Assembly (NCBI GenBank): GCA_001630475.1
Contig: KV419395.1
Coordinates: 1,244,753 to 1,308,752, forward strand
DNA length: 64,000 bases
Direction of reading: 5' to 3'
DNA from: Sistotremastrum niveocremeum HHB9708
Taxonomy: Eukaryota > Basidiomycota > Agaricomycetes > Sistotremastrales > Sistotremastraceae
Shown: positions 48,460 through 60,632 of the stretch, piece after piece
Numbering within the stretch: the stretch's first letter is position 1
How the letters are laid out: every line of letters begins with the position of its first letter
The notes under the pieces: generated by a model
The model's database searches: none
The model's input: the letters and a program-made list of their open reading frames with translations, nothing else
What the model was told of the DNA's origin: nothing
Made by a program: the position numbers and the translations under genes

Positions 48460-50353
48460 TTAATTCTTCAGATACTTCTTGTACACAACATTATTAGTTT
48501 CCTCCACATATGAGTATCCTAGCGTCAATAGCCATTCCTCAAACTCTGCAGACTCGTCGGACGACACCTGGATACCTGCTAAGACACGCCCCAGATCTGA
48601 TAACGAATTAGCATCGGACCAAAAAGCGACTGTCAGGACTGCCATACCTGCCCCATGATTGCGATAATGAAAGAGTGTGATATTCCATCCAGAATGGAGA
48701 CTTGTCAGGAATTTGCGTAGGGCGCCGGGCCGTTCGGGGAACTCTGACAATCCACATGAATGTTTGAGTGGCAGACATCCTGGGCTACTCACCAAACCGG
48801 AAAAGACGTTCTCCAGGAATTTCTTGTTTACCCCCGACCATATACCGCAAGTGGCTTTTGGCCATCTCATTATCGCTGATGTCTATGCCATGCATTCCTT
48901 GATTGACTAGTTCGGCGAGAACCGCGTTGACCTCTCTAGTGCGCTCCGTCGTGTCTAATTTGAAAGACAAGAAAATTCTGGCCCTTTCGCTGTCGTCATA
49001 TCTGTACACAAACTCTGTCACCGCGCGGGGATGAATGATCGTGTGGAGTGCAAAGAAACTAGAGAGCATGGGAGAAGGCACAGGCAGGAGTTAGTAGTGC
49101 TCACCTGCCAGGTTTTTCAGGGATGTCGACGCTAAGTAGGGCCTCTCGTCCCTCTCCAAGTTCAGCCCGCTCGGCGACAAACCGCAGGCGATCAAAATTC
49201 ATGTTCGCTCCACTGACGACTGCCACGAATCGCTTCCCCGCCCCTATTAAATCGTTATCAGCGATATAGCGTTTTACGCCGGCGACAGCCAAGGCTCCCG
49301 CGGGTTCGGTGACAGAGCGCGTTTCTGTGAATGAGCCATCGTTAACTTCTGAGGAAACTTGAGTTCCGGAATATACCTTCAAAGATATCTTTGATAGCCG
49401 CGCAGATCTCATCATTACTTACCTTGGTTATGGGACCGAGGAGCTCTTTACAAAGTCGAAAGGGCTCTTCGCCCACGATTTTCACGGCAGTTCCGTCGCT
49501 AAAGGGGCCAACTTCATGCAATGTCACTCTCTGACCCTTCTCCAAGCTGCGCGACATAGCGTCCCCATCATGAGTTTCGACTCCAATAATCTGAAGATTA
49601 GGAGATCCTATTCGCTTCGTATATTCCGCGATGCCAGCGATGAGGCCGCCGCCCCCGATTCCAGCGAATATGCCATCAAGCGTTTCGGCATTAGACAATT
49701 GTTTCAAGATTTCCATCCCAATAGTCCCTTGGCCAGCAATAATGAGAGGATCGTCATAGGGTGGCACAAAAATCAAGCCATGTGTAGCGCTGAGTCTAGC
49801 ACATTCAGCCTTTGCTTCGTCGAAGTCGGCGCCATGGAGAACGACTTTTGCACCCAGTCGTGCGACATTGCGAACTTTGATAGAAGGCGTTCCCTTTGGC
49901 ATAACAATTGTACAAGGGATCTTGAGATGGGACCCAGATAAAGCGACTCCCTGGGCATGGTTACCTGTGGAGGGGATATTGCACTTCAATTCGCTGGCAG
50001 GATTCGGGCCCGTTGAAGGTATCCTTACCAGCACTGCAAGTAACTACCCCTTTCCATTTCTCCTCCGAGCTCAAGCTGGCCATAAAGTTGTAGGCGCCCC
50101 TAATTTTGAAGCTGAATACTTCTTGAAGGTCTTCTCTTTTCAGCCATATCTCATTTCCAAGTCGTGCACTCAAGCCAGCAGCGTAAACGAGTGGTGTCTC
50201 CTTAACAATGTCATAAACCTTGGACGTGAGGATGAGTCGTAGATAATCAGGAGTCTTCGTATGTGGTAGCAGGCAATGGGCAGGAAGCCTGGGATATGAA
50301 GGGGATATGGGGGCCGGGGCCTTTGAAGAGTACTCTAGTGTGGCATTGGGCAT
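48460..50353 (-). CDS. ILV1: Threonine dehydratase (threonine ammonia-lyase, biosynthetic)
   Basis: PLP enzyme making 2-oxobutanoate from threonine, the first step of isoleucine synthesis, in mitochondria. About 530 residues. N-terminal catalytic domain: [23 protein letters not shown] lysine motif [32 protein letters not shown] (restored by removing an intron at about 49966-50030), [20 protein letters not shown], and the phosphate loop [13 protein letters not shown]. Two ACT-like regulatory domains follow (VDIPEKPG and [16 protein letters not shown]), the expected isoleucine/valine-sensing part, ending KKYLKN. The ATG at 50353 (MPNATLEY) is the first in frame; the upstream extension would need a TTG start. 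TRM11 starts 64 bp away on the other strand. Confidence 0.96.
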
Positions 50354-50417
50354 TTGCAATAGCAGATTTAGAAGGTTGAAAGCGATCGGAAGCCTGAGGA
50401 AAAAGGCGCCCGGCAAT
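50354..50417. promoter_or_regulatory. 64-bp divergent spacer shared by ILV1 and TRM11
   Basis: The two start codons are only 64 bp apart, so promoter elements and 5' UTRs must overlap. No TATA box is visible. The role is inferred from position. Confidence 0.5.
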
Positions 50418-52281
50418 ATGACTCTGCCTTGTCTAATCCAATTTGCTCAAGTGCACGAACAGTTTCGGCTGCCAGAGCTGAGATCAATAGCCGAATTGAA
50501 TGGCATCCAACTCGATATCCCAGAAGAGGTTGATGTCAAGCGTCCTTTCATGATCATCAATTTGTCCAGCGAAGACGACGCGAAAATTCTGGCAGCAAGA
50601 TGCATCCTGATCAAGTTTGTGACAGTTCAAAATCAGGCGCATTAATTCCTATTCATCTCTATAGAAACGTCCTAGAACTGTGGGGACACGGAGAAAGCTA
50701 CGAGGTCTTACACGGAAGAAATAAGGAGAATATGCCACTATGGCAAAGATACGCGACGGACACGACATTCAAATTTCTCGTCACAGCATACAACCATTCG
50801 ATTCATAAGGCCAGGCAAAAATCGATAATGGAAACGTTCGATTACATGGCATGGGAGGGGCGTATTGATCTTGCGAGTCCGGAGGTGACTCTTCTGTGCA
50901 CGGAAGAATGTCTGTGCTCACTCTCGTTTCTTGCTGATTGACATGGTCGCTTACTAGTGGGCATGACCAAGTGATTAGATCGCGACAGAGGGAACTCGCA
51001 TACCCGTGCAAAGCATGAAGGTGAAGGGTCCTTCAGACAAGTTTACTTCGGCAGACTGGTGCGTTCTTTCATGTGTATATGAGTTCTGTCATCGATTGAG
51101 TCCCATTGAGCTCGCCGAAGGAACGGCTCGTGACCTCATCCAAAAGTTCGATGTCAAACAGCGAGCGTACTATGGGAACACCAGCATGGAGTCGGAAATC
51201 TCGTTATTAATGGCCAATCAAGCACTCGTAAGTAACTTTTCTGGGGATATTCTCAAAGCATATTAATGCAATAGCTCTGTAGTCAGCACCTGGGAGATTA
51301 ATATACGACCCTTTTGTCGGAACAGGAAGTACACTCTACGTGCGATGTTCTGCAGGTACCTAAATGCGGGATGCTGACCCACGCTTAGTAGACTTGTGCA
51401 CAATTTGGATCTTATGTTTGTGGCTCTGATATCGATGGCCGTCAGATGAGAGGCAAAGGTGGTGTCTGGTTGCTTCAATTATCCGAGCGACGTCTAATGG
51501 GATTAGACGTGACACCAGGAATCATGCGATCCGCTGCGCAATACGGTGTGGCTTCTCTGATCCTTGACCTGTTCACTTTCGACGTCACTCGACACCCCTG
51601 GCGGTCAGGCGGCATCTTTGATGCCATTATTACGGACCCGCCTTGTTAGTCGCCATATTCTTCACTGGGTCGGTCATTGAGCTGGCAGGCAGATGGCGTT
51701 CGTGCGGGAGCAAAGCGATTGGGAAAGAAAGATAAAGCAGTGATCAATGACAAGCCTCCCAAACCTGGCAACGCGGACGCGCCGGCACATCTGTCAGTAG
51801 CCATCAATTTGCTTCTCTAGTATCCTGATTTGCCGCCGACAGACGGCCAAATTATATCCCCCCAACAAAACCTTACGAGTTGTCCGAACTTGCAGTCGAC
51901 TTGGTAGCACTCTCTGTTCATTTGCTGAAACCAGGCGGTCGTTTGGTATTTTTCCTCCCAACGGTAAATGAAGCGTATCAAGATGTTGACATCCCTCTTC
52001 ATCCACATATGAAACTGGTGTCGAATTCTTTACAAGACTTCGGCAACTGGGGTAGAAGAGTGAGCCATTGATTGCTGGTTTATTGACTTCGGCGTCCTGG
52101 ATGACCTATCTTGCATCAGCTCGTCACAATGGAAAAATTATCAGGCCCAGCGACAACTGATCCAGCCATTGCAACAACAATTCATGTCCCAGCGCACAAA
52201 GATTTTCGTGAAAAGTATTTCAGCGGGTTTCGTCATGCAATGAATCTCAAAGACCCCAACATGATGAATGAGAGACGATAA
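50418..52281 (+). CDS. TRM11: Trm11, tRNA (guanine-10-N2) methyltransferase catalytic subunit
   Basis: Works with Trm112 to make m2G at position 10 of cytosolic tRNAs, using S-adenosylmethionine. About 490 residues with several introns. The N-terminal THUMP-like part starts [20 protein letters not shown]. The Rossmann methyltransferase has [33 protein letters not shown], and the catalytic [12 protein letters not shown], which is restored when the intron between DPP-T and ATGGC (about 51645-51691) is removed. The C-terminal part has [18 protein letters not shown] and [10 protein letters not shown]. The motif N/DPPY is typical of amino-methyltransferases acting on exocyclic N. It converges on TOP1 with about 246 bp between stops. 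Confidence 0.93.
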
Positions 52282-52527
52282 AAATAGTCGTATCAAAATT
52301 CAAATACATATTCTCGAGATTGTCTAACCTGTGCTTATGGATGGGTTAGTCCCACGTTGAGTTATCTGCTTATTAGGAATAATAGTGAGCTGTACATATG
52401 GTGACATGCAGAAGTCCAGATGCTGCCGTTGAGTCCGGGAGTCGAAGGCGGTTTATGAGGTTGATCCATGGTATAAATCCATAAATGATAAATGCGATGC
52501 AGTGATGATGAAAAACAGTAAAGCGAT

Positions 52528-55500
52528 CTAAAACTTCCAGTCGGGATCAGAGGACATAGCCCAAGGGACTGATTGGGGCATTAGAGACATTTCAACGAAA
52601 AAAAAGAGTTTGATGCCCACATTTCTGAACTAAAGCCTTCGAAAATATCTTGGTGATAGGGACGTCGTGCTTGGCACACCATGCTGACGTTATCCTTCAT
52701 ACCCATGTAAAGACAAATTCTGGCCACAAATACAAATATCATACCTTGGGTCAAGATAATTGATTTTACTGTCGGGGCAGAGATTACGTGCTGTTCAGAT
52801 GCGCGATGGAATCCACTTACCTAGTCCCTAAACTGACTTCTTTGCCCTCTTCCTTGTCCTCCATTTGCAACTTGAAGTTCTTGATCTTCTGGTCGAGGCT
52901 TTCTATAGCTTCTTCGATTTTCTCCGCGGGTTTCGACCGCTTGAGCTCGGCTTTGTCAGTGCCTCTTTCCTTGACCAATCTAGCGTGTTCTTGTCTAATG
53001 TCCTTGATTCTGTCTTTCAGGACGGACTCTTCCAATGTCTCTTTGCCTTCAGCGGTTAACTTCTCGTTGTCCTTGATAAACTTCTTCTCAGCCTTTTCTA
53101 TGTCTTTATCGCGCAATCGGTCTTCCCAAGATTCTATCCATTCCTCATCCAAGTCTGACTCGAGCTCCGAAAAGGCCTTCTTCTTCCGGTACTTGGCATC
53201 CAAAGCAAACAGTGCGTGTCGCAGCTTCATTCGGTCATACTTCAAGCCTTTGAGCTGGGTTTGGTCGGGTTAGAGTGTATTCATTGAAAGAGATAAAAGG
53301 GCTCATACTTTATCAGCCATTTTCTGCATGCTGTCTCCATGCCCTTTGGCGACGCTACGTTGATGGTTGCACAGGATGGCTACCATACGGTTAGCTTTGT
53401 TATAAGCTGCCAGCTTCTCCATCACTGTTCCGTCGGCGGGAGTGTGGTCGTCCAACTGCTGCTGCAATGTTATGGAAGCGTTGTACGTGCGGAACACTTT
53501 AGCAGTTAAACCGGGCATATAAGAAGCTAAGTGTTTGTTCAATGCACCGGTCTGTGAGAGAGATGAGCGTCTGACAGAACGAATGATGGGAAAGACGAAC
53601 TGTGACTCGATCGAATAAGGAGTCGTCATGATCCTTTCCTTCTTTGAATATACGAACGTTCTTGAATACTTGAGGATCGACTGGAACGTTGTTATAGTAT
53701 CGGATGGAGTCCTTTCCCAAGAAATCAAAGATAAGTTTGTCTGGCGGGTCAGCCGTCACATGCTCGCATCGTAACGAGCAGCAGCCGACAGTATCAGCCT
53801 CGTCCTCTCCTTTTTCGTTACCGGCACGCAGGGCCAGCTTATCAATAAAATACATTGCGGTGGCTCGCTGGCGATCGGCCATGACCTTGGCTCGAAGGTC
53901 TTGGCTGTAGTCTTTACGGATCCGGTCAACGTGTTTCTAAGCAGCGAATGAGCAAGCTTTGTACTTAACGACATTGTCGCCTACCTTCAGTTCTCGAGCC
54001 TTTTCGAACTTGTTCATGTCACTTTGACCTTTCAGGGAACTACTGGCGGCGAGGAAGACATATTTGAAATTCCCGTTGATATTCTCTTTCCAGTTGGCTA
54101 GCCATGTCACCGTATTGTCGTGCACAACCTTCTTCCAGGTACCAGGAACGTTTGGCACAGGAATTTCCTCGTTCTCTCCAATGTTGATGACGATGTCTTC
54201 GGGTCGGAGTCGATTCTGTCAGTAGTGAGATTGGCTGCCCAAGACAAGACAAGTTTCAATCAATCAATACCTTCAGTGCACCCTTCTTCGGATGGTCCCC
54301 ACGACCACGAAAGAGCCCGGGAGGTTCAACACGAAAGTTGCCCACTTTCTCTTTCCTGCCATCAAGTAGACAAGTCTTATATCTGTTCACGAATTCATTA
54401 GCTAAATACACGAAGGGATATGACATCGTGCCACAAGCATACTTCTCTTCAACTTGATTCTGGGCTTCTTTCAACTCCTTCTTCTGGGCCGAAGTCATTC
54501 CTTGTTTCTTGGCCTTTTCTGATTCAAAGTGGTCATACATCTTCCGGAAATCACATGACTCAAAAGTCTCAATGACGGTGCCGTCTTTCTGTTTTACTGT
54601 CAATACGCGCACGAGTCTGAAGGCAGATAGCAAATGTACCGGCGGTGCGTCTTTCAACACTCTGAGGAAATCTTTGAAGAAATTCTCTTGAAAGACTGAA
54701 TCTCGAGCGTGGTCGGTTGCAAGCATGGCAGCGAAGAATCCTGCAACTTCTTCGGCCGCCGGAGGGAGACTGACAGGTTTTCCTACACGCCAGCAATTCA
54801 AAAATTGATCAGAAACAGGCCAGAATATCATACCATTGTAGTGTAATTTGACATGATCCGGTAGCGGTTGGTAGGGCGGAGGAAAGAGGACCCCGTTGTG
54901 CTGGAGAGTTTTCCATTTCACAGACCCATCTCCCAGTGCATCCGCCGCGTCTTGTTCGTCTTGTTGCTGTTGCTCCCACCACTTATACGTGTCCTCCTCC
55001 TCCTCCTCTTTCGAAGCTTTCTTCGGACTTCCGTTGGCTTCGGCCTTGCTCTTCTTGGTCCCGTTAGTAGCTTTGGAGGACTTTGCTTTAGGTTTCGGGG
55101 TAGATATCTCGCCATCGTTCTCGCTAGTCTCCATCTTTGCTTTCCGCGTCGAGGCCTTTGGTTTCTTCCGAGCGTTTTTGACCGGCACGTCATCTGAATC
55201 CTCATCCTCATCACTTTCCTGTTTCGCTCGTTTCTTCCTGGCTGGCTTCGGTTTCTCTTTAATTAGAGGCTTCTCATCCTCACTTTCTTGTTCAGGAGTT
55301 TCGCTCGCTTGCCTGGCCTTTTTACGCACAGGCTTCTTCCTCGGCTTAACGGGGGTGGTGGTGGGGGTTGCCTGAGATAAGGGTACATCGTCCTCGCTGC
55401 TCTCTTCTTCCTTATAAGACTTTTTGCTCGCGGCGGCGCGTAAATTCGCGGCTTTCTTGGTTTCGGCAAAGCCATTCGCCGCCCCAGGCATCGGCACCGA

Positions 55501-55824
55501 AGTAGATAGATTCTTCACCGGAGAGGAAGAAGCTAGGGGCTGGTCTGAGTCGGATGAAGAGTCTTGAATTTTCTTCCGTTTCGTTCCCCGAGAATTCTAA
55601 GTCCAAGGATCAGTGCAAGTCACATGCTATGAGCATACCAAAGCATGACTTACCAAAGGAGCTTCATCCTCGCTCATATTATCAGACAAGCCGTTAACGC
55701 CATTCGTTGGCTGCGAATGACCATTGACGCCGTTGGGCAGCGCCACGGTTGCGACGAGCGGCTTGTCATCGTCCAGTGAAGCGACTGGAGGTTGTTTCGG
55801 GATTTTCTGAATCGAGGCTCTCAT
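52528..55824 (-). CDS. TOP1: DNA topoisomerase I (type IB)
   Basis: Nuclear type IB topoisomerase that relaxes supercoils through a 3'-phosphotyrosine link. About 940 residues. A long Lys/Glu-rich N-terminal domain with many nuclear-localisation-like runs ([13 protein letters not shown]) precedes the core: [58 protein letters not shown] and [13 protein letters not shown]. Further on come [19 protein letters not shown] (catalytic Arg), the coiled linker, and C-terminal SKINYLDPR with the active-site Tyr. The last three exons are tiny: 52745-52768 (24 nt, holding SKINYLDPR), 52621-52694 ([18 protein letters not shown]) and 52528-52568 ([14 protein letters not shown]). These joins rebuild the conserved C terminus, so the apparent stop near 52817 is intronic. 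The start at 55824 is the first ATG. Confidence 0.95.
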
Positions 55825-56083
55825 GATGCCAGTAGAGACAAGTCCGTGAACACAACGAAAGAAGGATATATGCGAGCAGGAGGTGGAAGGGAGTGAACAG
55901 CTTTCTCGCCGGAAATTCCAAGTCAGACCGATGTGGACACGCAAGGTTCATCAGCCTGCCCTAAACAAGCCTACTTCCGATCCCGGCTACTCGTCTGCCA
56001 GCGCTTAGCTCCTTCAACCGACTGTGAGTACTGGTATATCGACTCTGCTATCCTTGCAGTTTAATCAATGATTTCTAGTCGCC

Positions 56084-56290
56084 ATGTCCCCTACTAAAGG
56101 GCCGTTATATCGCGACCCCTGGGCAAAGCGTGAAGCCTGGAGAAAGACCCCGCAGTTTTTCTCTAACCGCGCCATGTTCAAGAACTTATTCCCGGGTTTC
56201 GGGATCGCCCTGGTGGCGTTCACTGGCTATGTGATTGCAGACAACGTCTATCACAGAAATGAAGCCCAGGAGAACGCGCATGGTCACTAA
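56084..56290 (+). CDS. NDUFB3: NADH:ubiquinone oxidoreductase B12 subunit (NDUFB3-like)
   Basis: Accessory membrane-arm subunit of mitochondrial complex I, 68 residues in one exon. RDPWAKREAWRKTPQFFSNR matches the NDUFB3 core (RDPWGRNEAWRY in animals, from memory). FKNLFPGFGIALVAFTGYVI is the single membrane span, and the C terminus is hydrophilic and His-ended (ENAHGH). It is shorter than the animal subunit (98) because the N-terminal arm is reduced, a known trait in fungi. A possible 5' UTR intron (GTGAGT near 56024, acceptor CTAG before the ATG) is plausible. It is divergent from TOP1. Confidence 0.88.
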   Translation: MSPTKGPLYRDPWAKREAWRKTPQFFSNRAMFKNLFPGFGIALVAFTGYVIADNVYHRNEAQENAHGH

Positions 56291-56660
56291 TTTGGGTGCG
56301 TGACGCTTCTCAAACAGAGAGTACCATGCGATACTCATCAAGTCTTGTCAGATCTCGTGCCTCGAACTTCAATATTGCTTCTCATAATTCCGGCAGATCG
56401 AGATCAACCTCCTATCCCGACCATTTCGATCGCGTTGAAGCCTCTACGTCCCTCGAAATGCGCTGCACAAGACACAACCTTCACGGAGACCCTTTGTCGC
56501 TTGACAACATGCGCAATTCACGGATACGGGATCATAGCTTTCTGGATTAAATGCAGGCGTGGCTTTTGGCGCATTAAATGCATGTGTTGTATAGACAAAG
56601 AAAGCCTTTTGCAGAGATGTTGAGTGATGGAGGTGAAATATATAAATAGCGTTCTAAACA
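56291..56660. other. Convergent 3' spacer between NDUFB3 and TIM17
   Basis: 370 bp between converging stops. An open frame at 56296-56623 has no recognisable content and I leave it unannotated. Confidence 0.5.
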
Positions 56661-57362
56661 TCATGATGATAATGCTGGCGTTGACGTCTGTGGGGCTGAC
56701 TCTGGGACTAAATGAAGAGTTGTCATAAACGTTCTCCAGCCAGTCAGATGGGAACATACGTGGTGGTAGCTGTGGTCGGTTCGGCTCGTTGAACACACGG
56801 CTTAATAACACACCAACTCCTTCAAATACGCCCAGTAAGATCCCACAAGCCACAGCAGATCCCAGGGCACCTTTCGGACCACCTTTCACATGGAGAATCG
56901 TTAAAACACTCCGAGGTACAACATGACAAGTACTCACTTCGTGCTGCCAAACATCCACCAGTCATAAAACCCGAAATGATAGCATTCCATGCATCTTCTT
57001 TCTGCCGCCAGCTCTTCACAGCACAATCAAACGTTGAGAACATGCCACCCCATACACCAAAATTTCCGCCAGTGACAGGCGCTCTGGCTTTAATTACTGA
57101 CACGGCCCCCACCAAGCGTTCGCCCTGGCTGTCTTTGAGTCTTATGGGACAAATGGATGCAAGCAAGTCATACCCGAGGTGAATTTCGAGCTCCCTTAAT
57201 GCCATGCCAGATGCCGCCTCCAACTGCGCCCATCGCGAATGCGCCTCCGAAATCGTTGAGGATGACCCAAGGACTGTGCAAAATTGGGATTTAACATAGA
57301 CAATGACAGAGAAGTTAGAGATTGCCTGACCATGGGTCTCGTGTGTGATCAGCATGCGACAT
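56661..57362 (-). CDS. TIM17: Tim17, mitochondrial inner-membrane presequence translocase subunit
   Basis: Core of the TIM23 translocase for presequence proteins, about 160 residues with five exons. [13 protein letters not shown] holds the N-terminal acidic residues and the first conserved cysteine (split by an intron). Then [60 protein letters not shown], and STFDCAVK with the second cysteine of the known disulphide. [20 protein letters not shown] and the fourth span follow. The last exon (from about 56705) gives [17 protein letters not shown]; reading through the final intron instead gives a long unrelated tail. The four glycine-zipper membrane segments of the family are present. The zinc-finger gene starts 694 bp away, divergent. 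Confidence 0.95.
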
Positions 57363-58056
57363 TGCTTGGTTGGAGAGAAATCGTAGGGACCGTGCTTAGC
57401 GCAAAAAGTGGGCTGGGTTTCAAAAATCGCTCAGTGACGCCCAACAGGTACTGACGAAGTTGGTGGATCCATAATCTCGAAAACTCTTGTTATCGCAATC
57501 ACTCTCCAGGCGTTGTTGTACTACAGGGGCAAATTCAATATTGATATATCGTAAGGAGTTAGTCGACAGTGATCCACGTCCGGATATTCGCGCCTCTGTT
57601 TGCAAAAGGAACGTCAAATCGAACTCAGTCGCCGAATTCACTGTTGGAGATTATTCCATTCTGGTGTCTCTCTGGGTATCAGCATATCCGTCGTAGAGCG
57701 CAGTCGCCCCAGTCCTGACTGCGTGTGCATTATTATCGGCTCTGATTTGTTGAGAAAAGTGATATTTCGGACTTGATTTTCTTGATTTCCCCTGTGCGGC
57801 CACTGGTCCAGCGCACAGTGTATATATATGCAAATATATGCTACGAGAAATCTGATAGAGTGCATCCCCTTCGTGATTGGATATCAAATTCTGCACGTCG
57901 AACAGCGCGACCAACGACTTCAAACGCGTCGGACATATTCAATCGAGTCACGTGAATCCCTCGTCAAGAAGAAGAAATGTCACAAAACCTGGCTGGGCTC
58001 CTCTCATCACTTGCCCTGCTCCCCGAGGTGGCACACCTTTGCTGCTTCCCATATTG
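57363..58056. other. Divergent spacer between TIM17 and the 4CXXC zinc-finger gene
   Basis: 694 bp; the reading frame of the zinc-finger gene stays open upstream from 57877, but the first good ATG I accept is at 58057. No other gene is visible. Both promoters should lie here. Confidence 0.45.
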
Positions 58057-60538
58057 ATGGCAAAGTCTGGACCGCGAACTGGAAACAGCAAACTCCAGCC
58101 ACATATCGAGCTCGGCTTGCCTTCCACCTCCAGATCGCGCAGGGATCATTCTAGCCACGCGTCAACGTCGCGCAAAGAGAACGCGAAGCCATCCAATCCA
58201 ATGCCTGTAACGGACGATAGTAGATCTAAGGACAGCAGGAGACGTACGCTCTCGGAGGCCTCCTTGGCCGAATCCGACCATGCAACTGTCTCTAAGAAGA
58301 GGAAGCAAGCTGTGAACGAGGTAGAGGGAGGCAAATCTTCGCAAGTAACATCCAACGGCCAGCTCCCTCACTTCTATTGCCATCAATGTAGCAAAAAGAG
58401 AGATGGGGAGCGTGAGTGAACAACCTCCTTTATCCTAATGGTGCTAAGGTTGACCTCAGTCGAAATTGTCTGCACTTACATCGGCAAAACTTTATGTCGG
58501 AGCAAGTACTGCAAAGCATGTCTCAAAAATCGCTATGGACAAACCTTAGAGGATATCAAGACCGCAGGGATTCCTAACGACCGAAAGGCAATCGAGGGAC
58601 ATACACGGACACTGGGCTACATATGGCGGTATTCATACTTCTTCTCCGCTACGTCGAACTAGAGAACTCACTGCACGCAAGGTGTCCCAAATGCAATGAT
58701 TGTTGTAACTGCAAAATGTGTCGAAAGAAAGCCGGACTGGGCCCAACGGGGTTCGTACCTCCGTTTCCTTCCCAATGCCGTTTCTCACTATGGCACAGGA
58801 ACCTGCTGTTTGCCGCCAAACGAAAGGGACTAGATTCAGCAGCAGATATGTTGGAACAGGATCCTCTGGCACTGGTAAGAGGACTTGCAGTACCATGAAG
58901 TCACGCCTCTAACAGAAACCCAAAGGGCGTAATGCGTGGTCAAAAACTCCCCGAGGAGGAAAGGACTCAACCCAAACCAAAGTTGCGAGTCCCGAAGGCT
59001 TCAAGCGGTGTTGATGCAGAGGGAAATCCCTTGCCAGTATTGGACAAGAAGGCTAAAGCCGCTGCCGATAAGCTTAAGGAACCGCCACAACCAGAATGGA
59101 AGGAAATCGATACTGAGTTAGACCGTGGTCAGGTTGAGGATCGAATTGCTGTGAGTTGACCTCTTGAATTAACCTCTTTGACGCGGGACAATGTTGAAAT
59201 TGTTCTTTCAGATTCGAGAATTTGCCTCCAGATTTTCCAGCTTGTTGGATATTGCCGCTAAATATGTGGACGAGCTAGACGAGTTTGAAATCTTTTCAGA
59301 CTCAACATGTAAAGCTCTCATCGTCTCTCTGTTGGAACTCTTATCTAGGAATCATGACGACAAGGTATACAATGCACTGTTCCACTAGTCTTGATTCATG
59401 CTCACCCAGTCCGATGCAGGCCATTTCCATTGCGTGCAAAGCTATACGTTCGAACGGCCCCACCCCGCTCAAGATATGGGGAGTTTTAGAAGCATCTCGT
59501 GATGCTTCGACACCTGCTTCGCCATTAGCAGGACTGCCTGACCCTGCTTCTCCCCCAATGACAGCCTATAGAACAAGGACCGGCCACCAAATTTCTCAAG
59601 CCGTGCAACTCATCCCTGTTATCATATATCTGATTGAGGCAGCCGTCACCACACCAGAAATACACGATGCGGTCGAAAGCGACGCTTACGAGGGGAAACA
59701 AGATCGTAGAGAGGCTTCGAGAAGGGTCAAAGAGGAGAAGGAGAAATGGAGCGAGACGAAGAAAGAGCTCACAGACGAACGGGCAGAGAACGAAGGAAAA
59801 CCCGGGTGGGACGTGGAACCTTGGAAAACGAGGGTTTGTGTTGTTTGACCTTTTCGTATGACCTTACTGACTCCTTGCTAGATGAAAACCCTGGAGAAAG
59901 CTCACAAAAGCCTCGTGTGGTCGATCGAATTCGTGGACTACCAGACAGCTCCGCGACACGCCCCACGTTTCCGTCGCCTTGGGATTGACCTGGACGATCG
60001 CGTCTATTATGCTCTGTCTGCCTCGGAGAGTAAAAAACTTCCGAAAGACGAAGATCGTGCTCATTTCAGGAAATGGGCGTGGTTTGTGGCCGTTTGGGGG
60101 AAGAGACCGGGTTCACTGGAGTTCGACGAAGATGGGGATCCGATCGAGGATCAGTGGTGGGGTTTCTACGAGCCAAAGCAAATTCGAAAATTGTCAAGAT
60201 GGGTCGGTTGGACAGGAGAAATGCGTGACATCACGCAGGGCCCTGTTGGACGTCGAAGGAGACGAGGCCCCCGAGCAAAAGGTGAAGAGGGCAATGACGC
60301 GGAATCCGACGGTACTCCTGGCGAATTCTTGTCTCGACCCGCGTCCCCTCTTTCGGACTTGTCGGTGTCTGAAGATGAGGGAGAGGAAAGCGAGGAGGAA
60401 CAAATCAATGTCAATCTTGAAAGAAAGGACATCGATTTGGGCGGTCCCACTAGTTCGGCAGAGATGAGATCTCTCGCTCGCAACCTCCTGACGTTCGCTG
60501 ATTGGCTTGACTGGCGCACCACGAAGTCAGAAGATTAA
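58057..60538 (+). CDS. CDCA7-like protein with zf-4CXXC_R1 zinc finger
   Basis: Nuclear protein of about 700 residues. After a basic, Ser-rich N terminus (from MAKSGPRTGNSK) comes a 4CXXC_R1 (CDCA7/R1) zinc finger built over three exons: FYCHQCSKKRDG, VCTYIGKTLC, YCKACLKNRYG, then WRCPKCNDCCNCKMCRKKAG and GPTGNLLFAAKRKGLDSAAD. The rest has IREFASRFSSLLDIAAKYV (helical), AISIACKAIRSNGPTPLKIW, and an acidic C terminus. In animals CDCA7 recruits the remodeller HELLS to DNA; in fungi the finger is found in chromatin-associated proteins of unclear role. The join after LEQDPLAL (about 58877-58918) does not close cleanly: the best GT-AG pair gives a one-base frame conflict with the downstream frame NPKGVMRGQK, so this exon edge is uncertain. 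Confidence 0.78.
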
Positions 60539-60632
60539 TAGAATTCACGAGATAGATGCTTGACGTGTGGCTCCGTGGACTTATATATACCATTATCATA
60601 GTGACCCTACTCTATAAATTTACACATAAATT

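Noticed and set aside
50354-50416. Longer ILV1 N terminus starting with TTG
   Set aside because: TTG starts are not expected in a fungal nuclear gene and no ATG lies further upstream in frame.
54868-55375. Leu/Ser/Phe-rich frames on the plus strand
   Set aside because: Antisense to the Lys/Glu-rich N-terminal domain of TOP1.
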